Below are positions 8,831 through 18,700 of a stretch of 64,000 bases of DNA, piece after piece. The stretch is from Oscillatoria sp. SIO1A7 (GTDB taxonomy: Bacteria > Cyanobacteriota > Cyanobacteriia > Cyanobacteriales > Laspinemataceae). The stretch is taken from positions 59,929-123,928 of the forward strand of contig JAAHFN010000027.1 of assembly GCA_010672965.1 (NCBI GenBank), given 5' to 3'. A model generated the notes under the pieces. It ran no database searches and was not told the origin of the DNA. It saw nothing but the letters and a program-made list of their open reading frames with translations. Position 1 is the stretch's first letter; the number at the start of each line of letters is the position of its first letter. The position numbers and the translations under genes are program-made.

Positions 8831-9754
8831 TTAAACCTCTCCTTCTGGCAGCCGATCGCGAATTGCCAGAACTGCAAAAACCACCAAGGTGCCAAGCAAG
8901 GCTGCACCGGTGGCTTGGTGGGCGACGGTCAGGGGTTCGACTTGCAAGTGGAGATAGAAAGTGGCGACGCCCAAGCCAATCTGCGTCCCTAACAAAATTC
9001 CGGCGATCGCAGCCAGTTGGCGAAGAGTCGGATGCAGTTCTTTGGCGCGCCAAGCCAGAACTGTTAGAGCGAGGATTGCTAAAGTGGGCGGTAGGACGCC
9101 GGCGATATGGCTATTCATCACCGCGCATAGTTGGTTATAGCCAAAGCATTGGTGCAGAGCCCATTGGGACCCCACTAAGCCACCTAAGATGCTTTGGATA
9201 TAGACGAGAATGGCACTAGCTCCGCCAAGCCAAGTCAGCCAATTTCCGGCGCTGCCAGTGCTTTGATAGGGGATTAGCACCGATCCGATCGCCAGTATCG
9301 TGCAGAAAAATAGCAGCGCCGTCCCCAAGTGAGCCGTGACGATATCGAAGCGGAGCAGTTCGGTTACGGTTAGTCCTCCGAGGACTCCCTGGAATACGAT
9401 TAAACCTAGGGCTCCGGTAGCGGCCCAAGGCAACCATTTAGGGGTTTCCGATCGATACCACCAGGTCGTAGCGGTTAGAAAAATTGCCATCAGGCCAATT
9501 AGGGCAGCATCTAAGCGATGAAACCACTCTAAAAACACTTGTAGGTTCATCTGCTGCGCCGGCACCAATTTTCCGTAACATAGGGGCCAATCCGGGCAAG
9601 CCAGTCCGGCATTCATTACCCTAGTGGCGCTGCCCACTGCCATTAATAAGAAAGTGGCGATCGCTATTTTCCAAACGAAGCGGCGGATGCGAGTCCTCGG
9701 CTGCGAGTCTGGAACGGCGATCGGCTCCGAGCCATTTAGCACTGAATTGGCCAT
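8831..9754 (-). CDS. ctaA: Haem A synthase (COX15/CtaA)
   Basis: The 307-aa membrane protein oxidises the C8 methyl of haem O to the formyl of haem A, the cofactor of aa3-type oxidase. Eight hydrophobic segments are visible. The four helix-embedded histidines expected for haem binding occur in EWFHRLDAA, VTAHLGTA, NSHIAG and VAHQATGAALLG. A cysteine pair (CPDWPLC) follows the first helix, and a second cysteine (QCFGYNQLC) lies in the loop of the C-terminal half, as in type-2/cyanobacterial enzymes. A GAGGGAAC ribosome site precedes the ATG at 9754. Its location upstream of ctaB and divergent from the oxidase genes supports the role. Confidence 0.95.
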   Translation of the reverse strand: MANSVLNGSEPIAVPDSQPRTRIRRFVWKIAIATFLLMAVGSATRVMNAGLACPDWPLCYGKLVPAQQMNLQVFLEWFHRLDAALIGLMAIFLTATTWWYRSETPKWLPWAATGALGLIVFQGVLGGLTVTELLRFDIVTAHLGTALLFFCTILAIGSVLIPYQSTGSAGNWLTWLGGASAILVYIQSILGGLVGSQWALHQCFGYNQLCAVMNSHIAGVLPPTLAILALTVLAWRAKELHPTLRQLAAIAGILLGTQIGLGVATFYLHLQVEPLTVAHQATGAALLGTLVVFAVLAIRDRLPEGEV

Positions 9755-9840
9755 AAGCTGTTCCCTCTGCTCAACTAAACTTAATCTAATCGCGAGCTTA
9801 TGCCTGCCGAACGCAGATGAAATGCTCTAGTTACTAGGTT

Positions 9841-10219
9841 AATCCGCCTTTTCCAGAAGGGACAAAGTTTTAGATTTTTTTCCGATTGTTCGGGGTTTAC
9901 TTGGTTTTAAACTGGGTTCCAGAGGAGAAAAAGCTTTATATTTTTTTCCGATTGTGCAGTTTGCTACCTCGGGTTTTCAACTGGGTTCCAGAAGAAAGAA
10001 AGCTTTATATTTTTTTCAGATTGTGCGGTTCGCTACCTCGGGTTTATAGCACTACTAAGATGGCGATCGGGTAAATAGGGTATAGCAGTCAGGCGTTCGG
10101 CCAATAGCGCATAAGCTGACTGCTGAGAGCTGACCGCTGAAAGCTATATAAACTGGGGTTCCAGAAAAAAAAATATAAAGATTTTCTTCTTATTGTCAAG
10201 TTCGCTACTTCGGGTTTAA
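9841..10219. repeat. Imperfect 69-base tandem repeat upstream of ctaC and ctaA
   Basis: Units begin AACTGGGTTCCAGA and contain GCTTTATATTTTTTTCCGAT and GCTACCTCGGGTTT. Clear units lie at 9910-9978 and 9979-10047, a diverged one at about 9841-9909 and a detached one at 10151-10219. The period of exactly 69 bases leaves the reading frame open, but the product has no composition or homology suggestive of a protein. It occupies the 608-base divergent promoter region, so it may carry regulatory sites for both operons. Confidence 0.75.
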
Positions 10220-10362
10220 ACTTACTTATCAAAAATAGAGAGAAGTTGCTAAGTTAAGTGTAAAAAGCAACCCCCTCCCCGGAAGCTTTTCCCTTAGAAT
10301 TTAAGGAGACAAAGGAAACCTATAGAACGGGGCGGGGAGCTTGCGTTACGAGGAGGCGCGCT

Positions 10363-11352
10363 GTGAACATACCGAGTACCATTGCCACCATGCTGGCTGG
10401 CATAGCTCTGACCCTGATTAGTCTTTGGGTTGGGCAACACCACGGTCTAATGCCTGTGGCAGCATCAGAAGAAGCCCTCTTGGTAGATGGACTATTCAAT
10501 ACCATGATGACTATCTCCGTGGGCCTGTTCATCTTAGTTCAAGGGGCACTCGTATTTGCCATCTTTAAATTTCGGCAGCGTCCCGGAGACAATACAGACG
10601 GACCGCCGATAGAAGGCAACATTTCCCTAGAAATTCTCTGGACCGGAATTCCAGTAGTTATCGTTCTGGGACTCTCTGCTTATAGCTTCGAGGTATATAA
10701 CTTGATGGGCGGGCTAGACCCAATGGCCTCCCACGATATGGGAGCCAAGGTGGCCGAGATGCGAGGGGCTGCGATCGCCGCTCCTATTGACTCGGAGGGT
10801 AACCCCCAACCCCAAGAAAACAAGCAAATTGCCCTCGGCGTCGGCGCTTCCCCAGAAACTGAAGGGCAAGCAGCAGACGTGACCGTAAACGTTATGGGGC
10901 TGCAATTTGCCTGGATTTTTAGCTATCCGGAAACTGGCGTATATTCTGGAGAACTGCACGTCCCCGCAGGCAAAGATGTCCAGCTCAATATAACGGCCCA
11001 AGACGTGCTGCATGCCTTCTGGATACCAGAGTTTCGGCTCAAGCAAGACGCCATTCCGGGGCGCGAAGTCCAACTACGCTTCAAACCCAAAGTTCCAGGC
11101 GAATATTCTGTAGTCTGCGCCGAACTCTGTGGGTCTTACCACGGCGCAATGAAAACTCTAGCGATCGTTCATACTCAAGAGGATTTCGATGCCTGGATGC
11201 AGTCCCAAGTCGCCAATCTCCCAGACGATACTCGGACTCTGGCGATGAATCCAGCAGACTTATCCAACGAGGAGTTTCTGACTCCCTATGCTGCGGAAAT
11301 GGGAATTACTTCCGAAACCATAGAACAGTTGCACTCATCTCACCACCATTAA
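10363..11352 (+). CDS. ctaC: Cytochrome c oxidase subunit II
   Basis: This subunit accepts electrons from cytochrome c or plastocyanin at the CuA centre and passes them to subunit I. It starts at GTG 10363 with an AGGAGG site 7 bases upstream. Two N-terminal transmembrane helices anchor a cupredoxin domain. CuA ligands are visible: H217 (VLHAFWIPEF), C252 and C256 (CAELCGSYHGAM), H260 and M263, with the bridging acidic residue E254. Length (329 aa) is normal for cyanobacteria. Between the second helix and the cupredoxin fold is an insertion of about 55 residues (around DPMASHDMGAKVAEM to SPETEGQAAD) typical of cyanobacterial homologues. It is the first gene of ctaC-ctaD-ctaE. Confidence 0.97.
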   Translation: MNIPSTIATMLAGIALTLISLWVGQHHGLMPVAASEEALLVDGLFNTMMTISVGLFILVQGALVFAIFKFRQRPGDNTDGPPIEGNISLEILWTGIPVVIVLGLSAYSFEVYNLMGGLDPMASHDMGAKVAEMRGAAIAAPIDSEGNPQPQENKQIALGVGASPETEGQAADVTVNVMGLQFAWIFSYPETGVYSGELHVPAGKDVQLNITAQDVLHAFWIPEFRLKQDAIPGREVQLRFKPKVPGEYSVVCAELCGSYHGAMKTLAIVHTQEDFDAWMQSQVANLPDDTRTLAMNPADLSNEEFLTPYAAEMGITSETIEQLHSSHHH

Positions 11353-11602
11353 GGGTATGGGGCGTGGGGTGTGGGGTGTAGAGAAAAGTGAAAAGTGAAC
11401 AGTGAACAGTGAACAGTGAAAGGTGAAAAAAATAAAACCCCGTTCGCACGAATCGCCTATTCACTGTTCGCTGTTCTCTCATTCCCTACACCCTACACCC
11501 TACACCCTTCCCCAAGGCAAGCATAAGTCAAGCAGAAGATTTCCCAAGCCCAAAAATCCAAAATCGCTTTAATCTATAATCCAAAAATCGCAATCATTTC
11601 CT
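11353..11602. repeat. ctaC-ctaD spacer made of short repeats
   Basis: The 250-base gap contains GTGAACAGTGAACAGTGAACA-like tandem units near 11385-11425, their partial reverse complement (TTCACTGTTCGCTGTTC) at 11458-11475, and ACACCCTACACCC repeats. The two GTGAACAG arms can pair. No terminator-like hairpin with a T-run is present. Confidence 0.6.
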
Positions 11603-13282
11603 ATGACCACAGCAGAAATGGAAACCAGTCCACAGCCAGCACCCCACTCGCCAGAAGAAGGTGGGGGGAATTGGCGAGAATACTTTAGCTTTAGTACCGA
11701 TCACAAAGTCATCGGAATTCAGTACCTAGTTACCAGCTTCATCTTCTATTTAATTGGCGGCCTTTTGGCAGAAGGGGTACGGACGGAGCTGGCAACCCCA
11801 GACCCGGATTTTGTCAGTCCCGACCTCTATAACGGGCTCTTTACAGTTCACGCCACTGTAATGATTTTCCTGTGGATAGTACCTGTAGGGGCTGGATTTG
11901 CAAACTATCTAATTCCCTTGATGATTGGGGCGCGGGATATGGCATTTCCTCGCTTGAATGCCGTAGCCTTTTGGATGATTCCCCCTGGGGGCATTTTGCT
12001 GCTGTCCAGCTTCTTCTTCGACCCCCCGGCAGCGGGCTGGACTTCCTATCCGCCTTTGAGCCTGATAACCAACGAAGCCGGTCAGCTCATTTGGATTCTC
12101 AGCCTTTTAGTTCTGGGAACTTCCTCGATTCTGGGTGCGATTAACTTTTTTACTACGATAATGTTAATGCGCATCCCCGATATGAAGCTTAACGATATGC
12201 CCTTGATATGCTGGGCAATGCTAGCCACCTCGGGGCTGATTCTGATTGCGACGCCAGTTTTGGCCGGGGCTCTGATTCTGCTCGCATTCGACCTCATAGC
12301 CGGGACTGCTTTCTTCAATCCCACTGGCGGCGGCGACCCAATTGTCTATCAGCATATGTTCTGGTTTTATTCTCACCCGGCAGTTTATATTATGATTCTG
12401 CCGGTGTTTGGATTGATTTCAGAAATATTGCCGGTACATTCGCGCAAGCCTATTTTTGGCTACCAAGCGATCGCCTATTCCAGTCTCGCTATCAGCTTCT
12501 TGGGCTTAATCGTCTGGGCGCACCACATGTTTACTAGCGGCACCCCCGGCTGGCTGCGGATGTTCTTTATGATTGCCACTATGGCGATCGCCGTCCCCAC
12601 CGGCATCAAAGTATTTAGCTGGGTCGCCACAATCTGGGGCGGGAAACTCAGGCTCAATAGCGCCATGTTCTTTAGCATCGGCTTCGTCTCCATGTTTGTC
12701 ATCGGCGGCCTCAGCGGCATCATGCTCGCCTCCGTTCCCTTCGACATCCACGTTCACGACACTTACTTCGTCGTCGCTCACCTTCACTACGTCCTTTTTG
12801 GCGGTAGCGTCTTCGGCATCTATGCCGGTCTATATCATTGGTTCCCCAAAATGACCGGTCGGATGCTAAACGAATTTTGGGGTAAAGTTCATTTCGCCCT
12901 AACCTTGATTGGCTTTAACCTCTGCTTCCTGCCCATGCATTGGCTCGGGCTCCAAGGAATGCCTCGGCGGGTTGCCCTCTACGACCCCAAATTTGCTACC
13001 GTCAATATGATTTGCACCGTCGGTTCCTTCATCCTGGCGATTTCCACGATTCCTTTTATCATCAACGCCATCTGGAGTTGGAATCGGGGAACCAAAGCAA
13101 AGGCCAATCCCTGGAGGGCTCTAACTCTAGAATGGCTGACAAGCTCTCCCCCGCCGGTCGAGAACTTCTTGGAAGAACCCGTCTTGTGGTCGGGACCGTA
13201 TGAATACGGCATAGATACGGTCAGTTACGACACCGAGCAATCCGTTGAAGAATTGCTAGCTGAAGTTAAAGGCAGTAACTAG
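11603..13282 (+). CDS. ctaD: Cytochrome c oxidase subunit I (A2-type haem-copper oxidase)
   Basis: The catalytic subunit reduces O2 to water and pumps protons. It has 12 transmembrane helices in 559 aa. Ligands can be placed: H83 for low-spin haem a, H258 and Y262 in YSHPAVY (CuB ligand and its cross-linked tyrosine), HH in WAHHMF for CuB, and H393 (haem a3) with H395 (haem a) in HDTYFVVAHLHYVL. The family's helix-VI glutamate (GHPEV) is replaced by the YSHPXV motif, which defines the A2 subtype of the D-channel. The N-terminal extension before the first helix is short and rich in Pro/Glu. It is followed by ctaE after a 322-base gap containing a miniature element. Confidence 0.98.
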   Translation: MTTAEMETSPQPAPHSPEEGGGNWREYFSFSTDHKVIGIQYLVTSFIFYLIGGLLAEGVRTELATPDPDFVSPDLYNGLFTVHATVMIFLWIVPVGAGFANYLIPLMIGARDMAFPRLNAVAFWMIPPGGILLLSSFFFDPPAAGWTSYPPLSLITNEAGQLIWILSLLVLGTSSILGAINFFTTIMLMRIPDMKLNDMPLICWAMLATSGLILIATPVLAGALILLAFDLIAGTAFFNPTGGGDPIVYQHMFWFYSHPAVYIMILPVFGLISEILPVHSRKPIFGYQAIAYSSLAISFLGLIVWAHHMFTSGTPGWLRMFFMIATMAIAVPTGIKVFSWVATIWGGKLRLNSAMFFSIGFVSMFVIGGLSGIMLASVPFDIHVHDTYFVVAHLHYVLFGGSVFGIYAGLYHWFPKMTGRMLNEFWGKVHFALTLIGFNLCFLPMHWLGLQGMPRRVALYDPKFATVNMICTVGSFILAISTIPFIINAIWSWNRGTKAKANPWRALTLEWLTSSPPPVENFLEEPVLWSGPYEYGIDTVSYDTEQSVEELLAEVKGSN

Positions 13283-13376
13283 GGTGTAGGGTGTAGGGTG
13301 TGGGGAATGAGAGAGTTTTAAGTTTTAAGTTTTGAGTTTTAAGTTAAAGACTAAGCAAACTCAAAACTCTCAAGCT

Positions 13377-13515
13377 TAAGCGGTTCTCAAATTAATGTGA
13401 TGTCTGGGGCGAAGCATCCCAGTACGGGAATCCTCGCTCAGGGCGCTGAGATAGTCTCGGGGATGCTGTCGCCCCTACGTTGTCGTTCATTACACTTATT
13501 TGAGAAACGCGATAA
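13377..13515 (+). repeat. Family A palindromic miniature element, copy 3, within the cta operon
   Basis: The copy begins TTAAGCGGTTCTCAAATTA and ends with TATTTGAGAAACGCGATAA. It carries inner arms GGGGCGAAGCATCCC and GGGGATGCTGTCGCCCC and lies between ctaD and ctaE. Five AATGCCC heptamer copies follow at 13532-13571. Insertion here could affect the relative expression of ctaE. Confidence 0.8.
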
Positions 13516-13604
13516 GAACTCAAAACTCTATCCAATGCCCAATGCCCAATGCCCAATGCCCAATGCCCAATTCTTGTTTCTTTTTGAAAAATTGACAAAA
13601 ACTC

Positions 13605-14225
13605 ATGCAAATTTCGACGATTGAAGAGTCTCAGAGCGTTGTCGAGGCCGGGCACGGTGCCGCCGCCGGACACCACGAAGAACATCCCGACTTTCGTATA
13701 TTTGGCGTAATTGTCTTCCTGATTGCCGAGTCGATGATTTTTCTGGGCTTGTTTGCCGCCTACGGCACTTTCCGCCTGGTCGCGCCAGAATGGCCGCCGG
13801 AAGGAACCCCGGAAATGGAACTGCTGCTGCCCGGTGTTAATACTATTATTCTGATTACCAGCAGCTTCGTGATGAATAGAGGCAACAAAGCTATCAAAGA
13901 AAATAATGTGGCGGGATTGCGGATTTGGTTTGGCATTACCGCCGCAATGGGCGCTATATTCTTGTGCGGGCAGCTCTTCGAGTATTTCCACACTGGCTTT
14001 GGTCTGGCGGATAATATTTTTACCAGCACTTTTTATGTCCTGACCGGCTTCCACGGCTTGCATGTCGGTTTTGGATTGCTGCTGATTTTGGCGGTGCTAG
14101 CGCGCAGTCTTAAAGCAGACCGCTATTCTAGCGAACATCACTTCGGCCCAGAAGCTGCCGAACTTTACTGGCACTTTGTGGATGTAATCTGGATTATTCT
14201 CTTTGGTATTCTCTATTTGCTCTGA
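13605..14225 (+). CDS. ctaE: Cytochrome c oxidase subunit III
   Basis: The 206-aa protein has five transmembrane helices, which is the short bacterial form. Characteristic family segments are visible: FLIAESMIFLGLFAAY, the FYVLTGFHGLHVGFG core with its conserved histidines, and the C-terminal ELYWHFVDVIWIILF. Subunit III stabilises subunit I and helps proton uptake. A histidine-rich N-terminal stretch (EAGHGAAAGHHEEH) precedes the first helix. No strong ribosome site is visible upstream of the ATG at 13605. It is the last gene of the operon, with a terminator 35 bases beyond its stop codon. Confidence 0.97.
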   Translation: MQISTIEESQSVVEAGHGAAAGHHEEHPDFRIFGVIVFLIAESMIFLGLFAAYGTFRLVAPEWPPEGTPEMELLLPGVNTIILITSSFVMNRGNKAIKENNVAGLRIWFGITAAMGAIFLCGQLFEYFHTGFGLADNIFTSTFYVLTGFHGLHVGFGLLLILAVLARSLKADRYSSEHHFGPEAAELYWHFVDVIWIILFGILYLL

Positions 14226-14260
14226 GCGTTTTAGGTTTATTTTTCGTCTCCAGTGTCACG

Positions 14261-14284
14261 CCCCCTGTTAAGGGGGTTTTTTTT
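14261..14284 (+). terminator. Rho-independent terminator of ctaCDE
   Basis: CCCCCT-GTTA-AGGGGG forms a perfect 6-base stem directly followed by eight T residues, 35 bases after the ctaE stop. Confidence 0.9.
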
Positions 14285-14331
14285 ATTGTCAAAATGTAGG
14301 GGCAAATGGTGAAATCGCCCCGGAGGGCAAG

Positions 14332-14461
14332 TAATATCAAGTCCGGTTAATTGCCCATAAATACCGTAGGGGTTCCCCGGGAGCGCCCCGGCTGGTTTGG
14401 GGCGCTCCCGGGGGCACCGCCTCTACAAATAATGTAATTGTTGAACCGGATTTGATATAAG
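14332..14461. repeat. Family B miniature element with GC-rich central hairpin
   Basis: The left end TAATATCAAGTCCGGTTAA and right end TTGAACCGGATTTGATATAA are imperfect terminal inverted repeats. The centre holds GGGAGCGCCCC and its complement GGGGCGCTCCC. Related ends occur at 53030-53184 and about 53300-53335. No gene lies in the rest of 14226-14793. Confidence 0.7.
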
Positions 14462-14832
14462 ATTTAAAACTCAAAACTATAAAAACTCTATTCTAATGCC
14501 GGCATTTCCTGGCTCGGGCTCAGGCCACTGCCACCGAGCGATCGCTCCCGCTCCTCCCGCTCCTATTGGTCTTGATTTTAAAATCGCAAAGCCCAGTCAA
14601 ATATCTCGATTTGTCACTTTTTGTAAAAAAATAACAAGTAGATATATTTTGGTGAAAACTGTGGTATCCTCTTTATATGCACCTATTTATGAGTATTAGT
14701 GCTAGGGTAAAATATTTTTTCCTCAAAACGGCAGGACGATCGCAGTAAAGACGTAAGTATTTATACACAAAAGCGTAACTCTACCTTATAAGGGTGTTTA
14801 AGCGGGAGAGAGCCTCGCATTTGGCGGTAGCT

Positions 14833-15606
14833 ATGGAAACTCTAGATTCGATTTCTTTTCTGAAAATAGACGGGGAAGACTTATCCCTAAAGCAGGTTTT
14901 GGGCTATCTGCAACTATCAGGCAACTTGCAACCATTTTTGCAGGAAGTTGCCAGCCAACACGTTATATATACAGAAATCCAAAAGCGCGAGGATTTGGAA
15001 ATTAGCGTGGCGGAGTTCGAGCAGGCAGCTATAGACTTCCGGCTGGAAAGAAACCTGACCAGTTCGGAGCTGTTCCAGCAATGGCTGGCTAACAATGGCA
15101 TAGATTATGCCGCTTTTAAAAGTCGCGTGGCCTTTGCTCTGAAGGTGCAAAAGCTGAAATCGCGAATTGCCGAGGCGGATTTGGAAACCTATTTCCAGGA
15201 AAGACGGCGATCGCTCGATCGCGTAGATATTTCCTGCGCCTTCGTGGCAACCCGACAACAGGCAGAAGAACTTCTAAGTCGGATAACGGGCTCCGGGGGC
15301 AATATCGAACAATTCGCCCAAGGGGACAAAGAGGGCGAAAATAGCAATGTTGAAATCATACGCGGTCCGACTTTACGGCGCAATTTGCCAGCAGATTTGA
15401 ACGATAAAGTTGACTCCGTTCCCATAGGAGAACTACTCGGTCCGCTAGAAATCAACGGGCGATGGTGTTTGTTTCAGGTAGAGCGCATTCTGCCAGCAGC
15501 CCTGGAAGGTCAGGTTAAGCGAGAGCTGGAAAACGAACTTTTCAAGCGCTGGCTAATCGACAAGGCAAAACAGCTCGATATTAAATTAAGCGTTGGCGCT
15601 AGTTGA
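14833..15606 (+). CDS. Parvulin/SurA-like peptidyl-prolyl isomerase family protein
   Basis: The product is about 257 aa from the ATG at 14833. A GTG at 14794 would add 13 residues and neither start has a strong ribosome site. The helical N-terminal half (EISVAEFEQAAIDFRLERNL and a SurA-like NGIDYAAFKSRV segment) resembles the chaperone part of SurA/PrsA. The C-terminal half has a degenerate parvulin fold: AFVATRQQAEELLSRI, the GPTLRRNLPADLNDKVDSVP stretch and the strand GPLEINGRWCLFQVERI. No signal peptide is visible, so it is probably cytoplasmic. Such proteins are often encoded next to large type I-secreted proteins in cyanobacteria. The position directly upstream of two giant exoprotein genes suggests a folding role for them, which is inference. 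Confidence 0.7.
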   Translation: METLDSISFLKIDGEDLSLKQVLGYLQLSGNLQPFLQEVASQHVIYTEIQKREDLEISVAEFEQAAIDFRLERNLTSSELFQQWLANNGIDYAAFKSRVAFALKVQKLKSRIAEADLETYFQERRRSLDRVDISCAFVATRQQAEELLSRITGSGGNIEQFAQGDKEGENSNVEIIRGPTLRRNLPADLNDKVDSVPIGELLGPLEINGRWCLFQVERILPAALEGQVKRELENELFKRWLIDKAKQLDIKLSVGAS

Positions 15607-15631
15607 TGTAGAAAGTACAAAGGGGACTTGA

Positions 15632-15768
15632 GAGCGTCGGTTCATTAAAAAGAGCTGACAAAACGTAGAAAATGTGTATTGCCAAGCGAGAGCCGTTGTA
15701 GGGGCGATTCGCGAATCGCCCCTACGGATATTACCTAAACATTTATTTTTCAATCGGGAGATGCCATC
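15632..15768 (+). promoter_or_regulatory. Duplicated 5' region upstream of the giant subtilase, with a 28-base perfect palindrome
   Basis: From GAGCGTCGGTTCA to the ATG, this segment matches 22179-22312 upstream of the 4302-aa gene (shared words include AATGTGTATTG and CTACGGATA). At 15698-15725 lies a perfect palindrome whose half is GTAGGGGCGATTCG. A GGGAGATG ribosome site precedes the start codon. It is probably a shared promoter and 5' leader. Confidence 0.7.
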
Positions 15769-18700
15769 ATGGACATTGAAGAATTTAACCAAAGCCACCC
15801 TTGGCTAGGACTGAATCCAGAAGCAAATCCGCTGGATCCGTTTTCGACGCTAGAGGATAAAGATAAATTTCTTACTTCTTTAGACTCGACTGCTCTTGCC
15901 CTGACGGAGGCGAACGGGGAAACTATAATAGACCTCCGGGGCGATGTGGCCGATTTTGGGGCGGATTTTGCAACAGAAAATATAATAGAAATAGCAGCTA
16001 TACCGCCAGAACCTAGGGCAAGCAACCGCGATTCGCTAACGGGAGAAGTGCCAGGAGCAGCGGGCTTAACCGGATCGGCAGCAGATGTTTTTGCAGATGT
16101 CTTATTTGACCCGGATTATTACGCCCGCCATAACCCAGACCTGGCTCTGGCAGGGCTGACGAGGCCGGAAGAACTTTACAATCATTTTCATAAATTTGGG
16201 CTCAAGGAAAGGCGATCGTTTTCTTTGTTCGCAAGCCTGGATTACTACGGCAAAAATAACCCGGACTTAGCGGCAGCGGGATTGACGGAGCCGGAACAGC
16301 AATACGAGCATTTGCGGCGCTTTGGACTGTCGGAAGGACGGCGGATGTCGCCGTGGCTGGATTTAAAATTTTATTTGCAAGAAAACCAAGACTTGCAGGT
16401 GGCTTTTGCTGGCGATACCAAGCTGGCCTTTATGCACTTAAAAACTTACGGCTTAGTCGAGGGGCGTCGCTTTTCTTCGGAAGTGGATTTGGACTTTTAT
16501 ATAAATTCAAATTCGGATCTGGGAGCGGCTTTCGGAGGCAACTTTATGCTGGCTTTCGAGCATTGGCAGCATTTTGGCTTCGCCGAGGGACGCCGATTGT
16601 TCCGAGAAACTCCAGCAGAAACTACAGATACTTTGCCCCAGATATCCTCGGCGCTAAGCGAGCTATTCTCGGAGACAGCTAACCCAGAGCCAGAAAACAG
16701 CGAGCCCGAGGATGAGAGCATTGCTTCGGTGGCTTGGCCGAACGTGGCGGAGAATTTCCCCGGGGCAAGCAGTTCGCCGGTGACATCTCCCGATTCAGAG
16801 GAAAAGGAAGCTAGCGTATTGGGTGATTCGGCAGATTCGGGAGACGAAGAAAACCAAGGCAATTCCAGCGCTGAGTCAAATTCGCAGTTAGGAGAAGAAG
16901 AGCCAGAAAACGAAGATAATTCCGGCGAGCCATCGGGCAATTCATCGGGCAATTCATCGGGCGATTCATTTGGCGAGCTAGAGGATGAAGGGACGGCATC
17001 GGTGCCGGAGGAGCCAGACGAATTTGTAGAAAAGCTCAATCCCGTCGTAACTCGGCCTCAGACTTTGGCAGGGTTGGAGGCAGAACCGACGCCGCCCCTA
17101 GATTTGCCAGAAAATGCTGGTGGCAAGAATGCTAAGAAAAATCCGTCGCCGAAACACCTGCAGCTCGACGCCAGCCAGGAAGAATATTATCGAGGAGGAA
17201 CGGCTCGCCTGAATGGCTGGGTATTTGATGCCTGGGGTGCTAGCGATGTGGAACGAGTTGAGTTTTCGCTGCATAAGACTGGGGAAAAGTGGCAAGACAT
17301 TGAGAGTTGGACGAGTTTTAAAATTTCCGGCCAGGACGATCGCTGGGCTTATTTCGATTACTCGCTCTTTGGTTTGGAACCGGGCAAATATCAGATTAAA
17401 GGTTTTGCCTACGATAGCGATGGGGGCAAGAGCAATGCCGCAGTAGCGCATTTTAGCGTTGGCGAGGAAAATCCCCTGCCTTTAATTGGCGTTGTCGATA
17501 CCGGGTTTAATCAAAATAACGAGGATATCGACTATTCCCGAGCCACTTTGGGACGCGACTGGGTGGATGGCGACGATAATCCCCTGTTGGCAGATGGGGA
17601 AGGGAGCGAACATGGCACCCACGTTCTGGGCATTATCGGCGCGACCCAGAATAATGGGGTGGGGATTTATGGGATGAACGACCAAGCTCCCCTATTTTTG
17701 AGTCGGGCGATCGGTTCCGGGCAGTGGGCTGAAGCTTTGACGGAATTTGTGGATTATGCCCTGACCTCGGCACAACCGAATGCTGTAGCCAATTTGAGTT
17801 TGGATTTAACCCAAGTCGAGTCCGATGGCAGCATCAAAACTCGCTATGAGTTTACGCCGCAAGAACGGGAGTCCCTGGAATATGCGAGGCAGAATGGGGT
17901 CTTGGTGGTGGTTGCTGCCGGGAACGATGGCAGTGTGATGTCCGTGTTGGGCCAAGCTTCCCAAGAGTTTGACAATATTATTACTGTCGGCGCGGCTAAC
18001 GACAATCAACGAGCGAGTTATTCCAGCTACGGTCGTCGCGGCCCCGATATTATGGCAGAAGGAGGCAGCGTTGCCGATCCGATAGTCTCTACTGCCGGAG
18101 AGAATACGGGCACGATGGCCGGGACTTCGGTGGCTGCAGCTCAGGTGACTGGGGCGGCCTCTCTGGTCTGGGAGGCAAATCCAGATTTGAATTATCGCCA
18201 GGTTATTGAGGCCCTGAAGTCAACGGCTACGGATTTGAATGTGCCTGGGGAAGATAGCGAGACCGGCGCTGGTTTGCTGAATCCCGAGGCGGCAGTGGCA
18301 GCGGCGGCGGGTATGGCACCGGAAGTCTATGCTCCAGAGGCGTTTTTGACCCCGGATACTTGGGGCGGCGAGGGCCTGGTTACGCCAGAGGAACGGGCCG
18401 CCGAAGCCTTTGAACACGATAATGGCAAGTGGTATGATTGGGAGCTTTACACGGTTCAAGACAGAGACACTCTTTCGGCGATCGCTCAATCCAGAACTGG
18501 TAATGCCAACGATTACTGGCTGATTGTCAACCATCCAGATAACGATATTCCCAATCCCGATTTGATTCATCCAGGGGACCAATACTGGGTCCCCTTCGAG
18601 GTGTCTGCTCCCGATACGGGCTCTGAACCACCTGTAGATTCGGAACCACCTGTAGATTCAGAACCGCCTGTAGATTCAGAACCACCTGTAGATTCGGAAC

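Noticed and set aside
8863..9219. Plus-strand 118-codon frame within ctaA
   Set aside because: CtaA has its full set of helices and histidines on the minus strand; the plus-strand product is an Arg-rich shadow.
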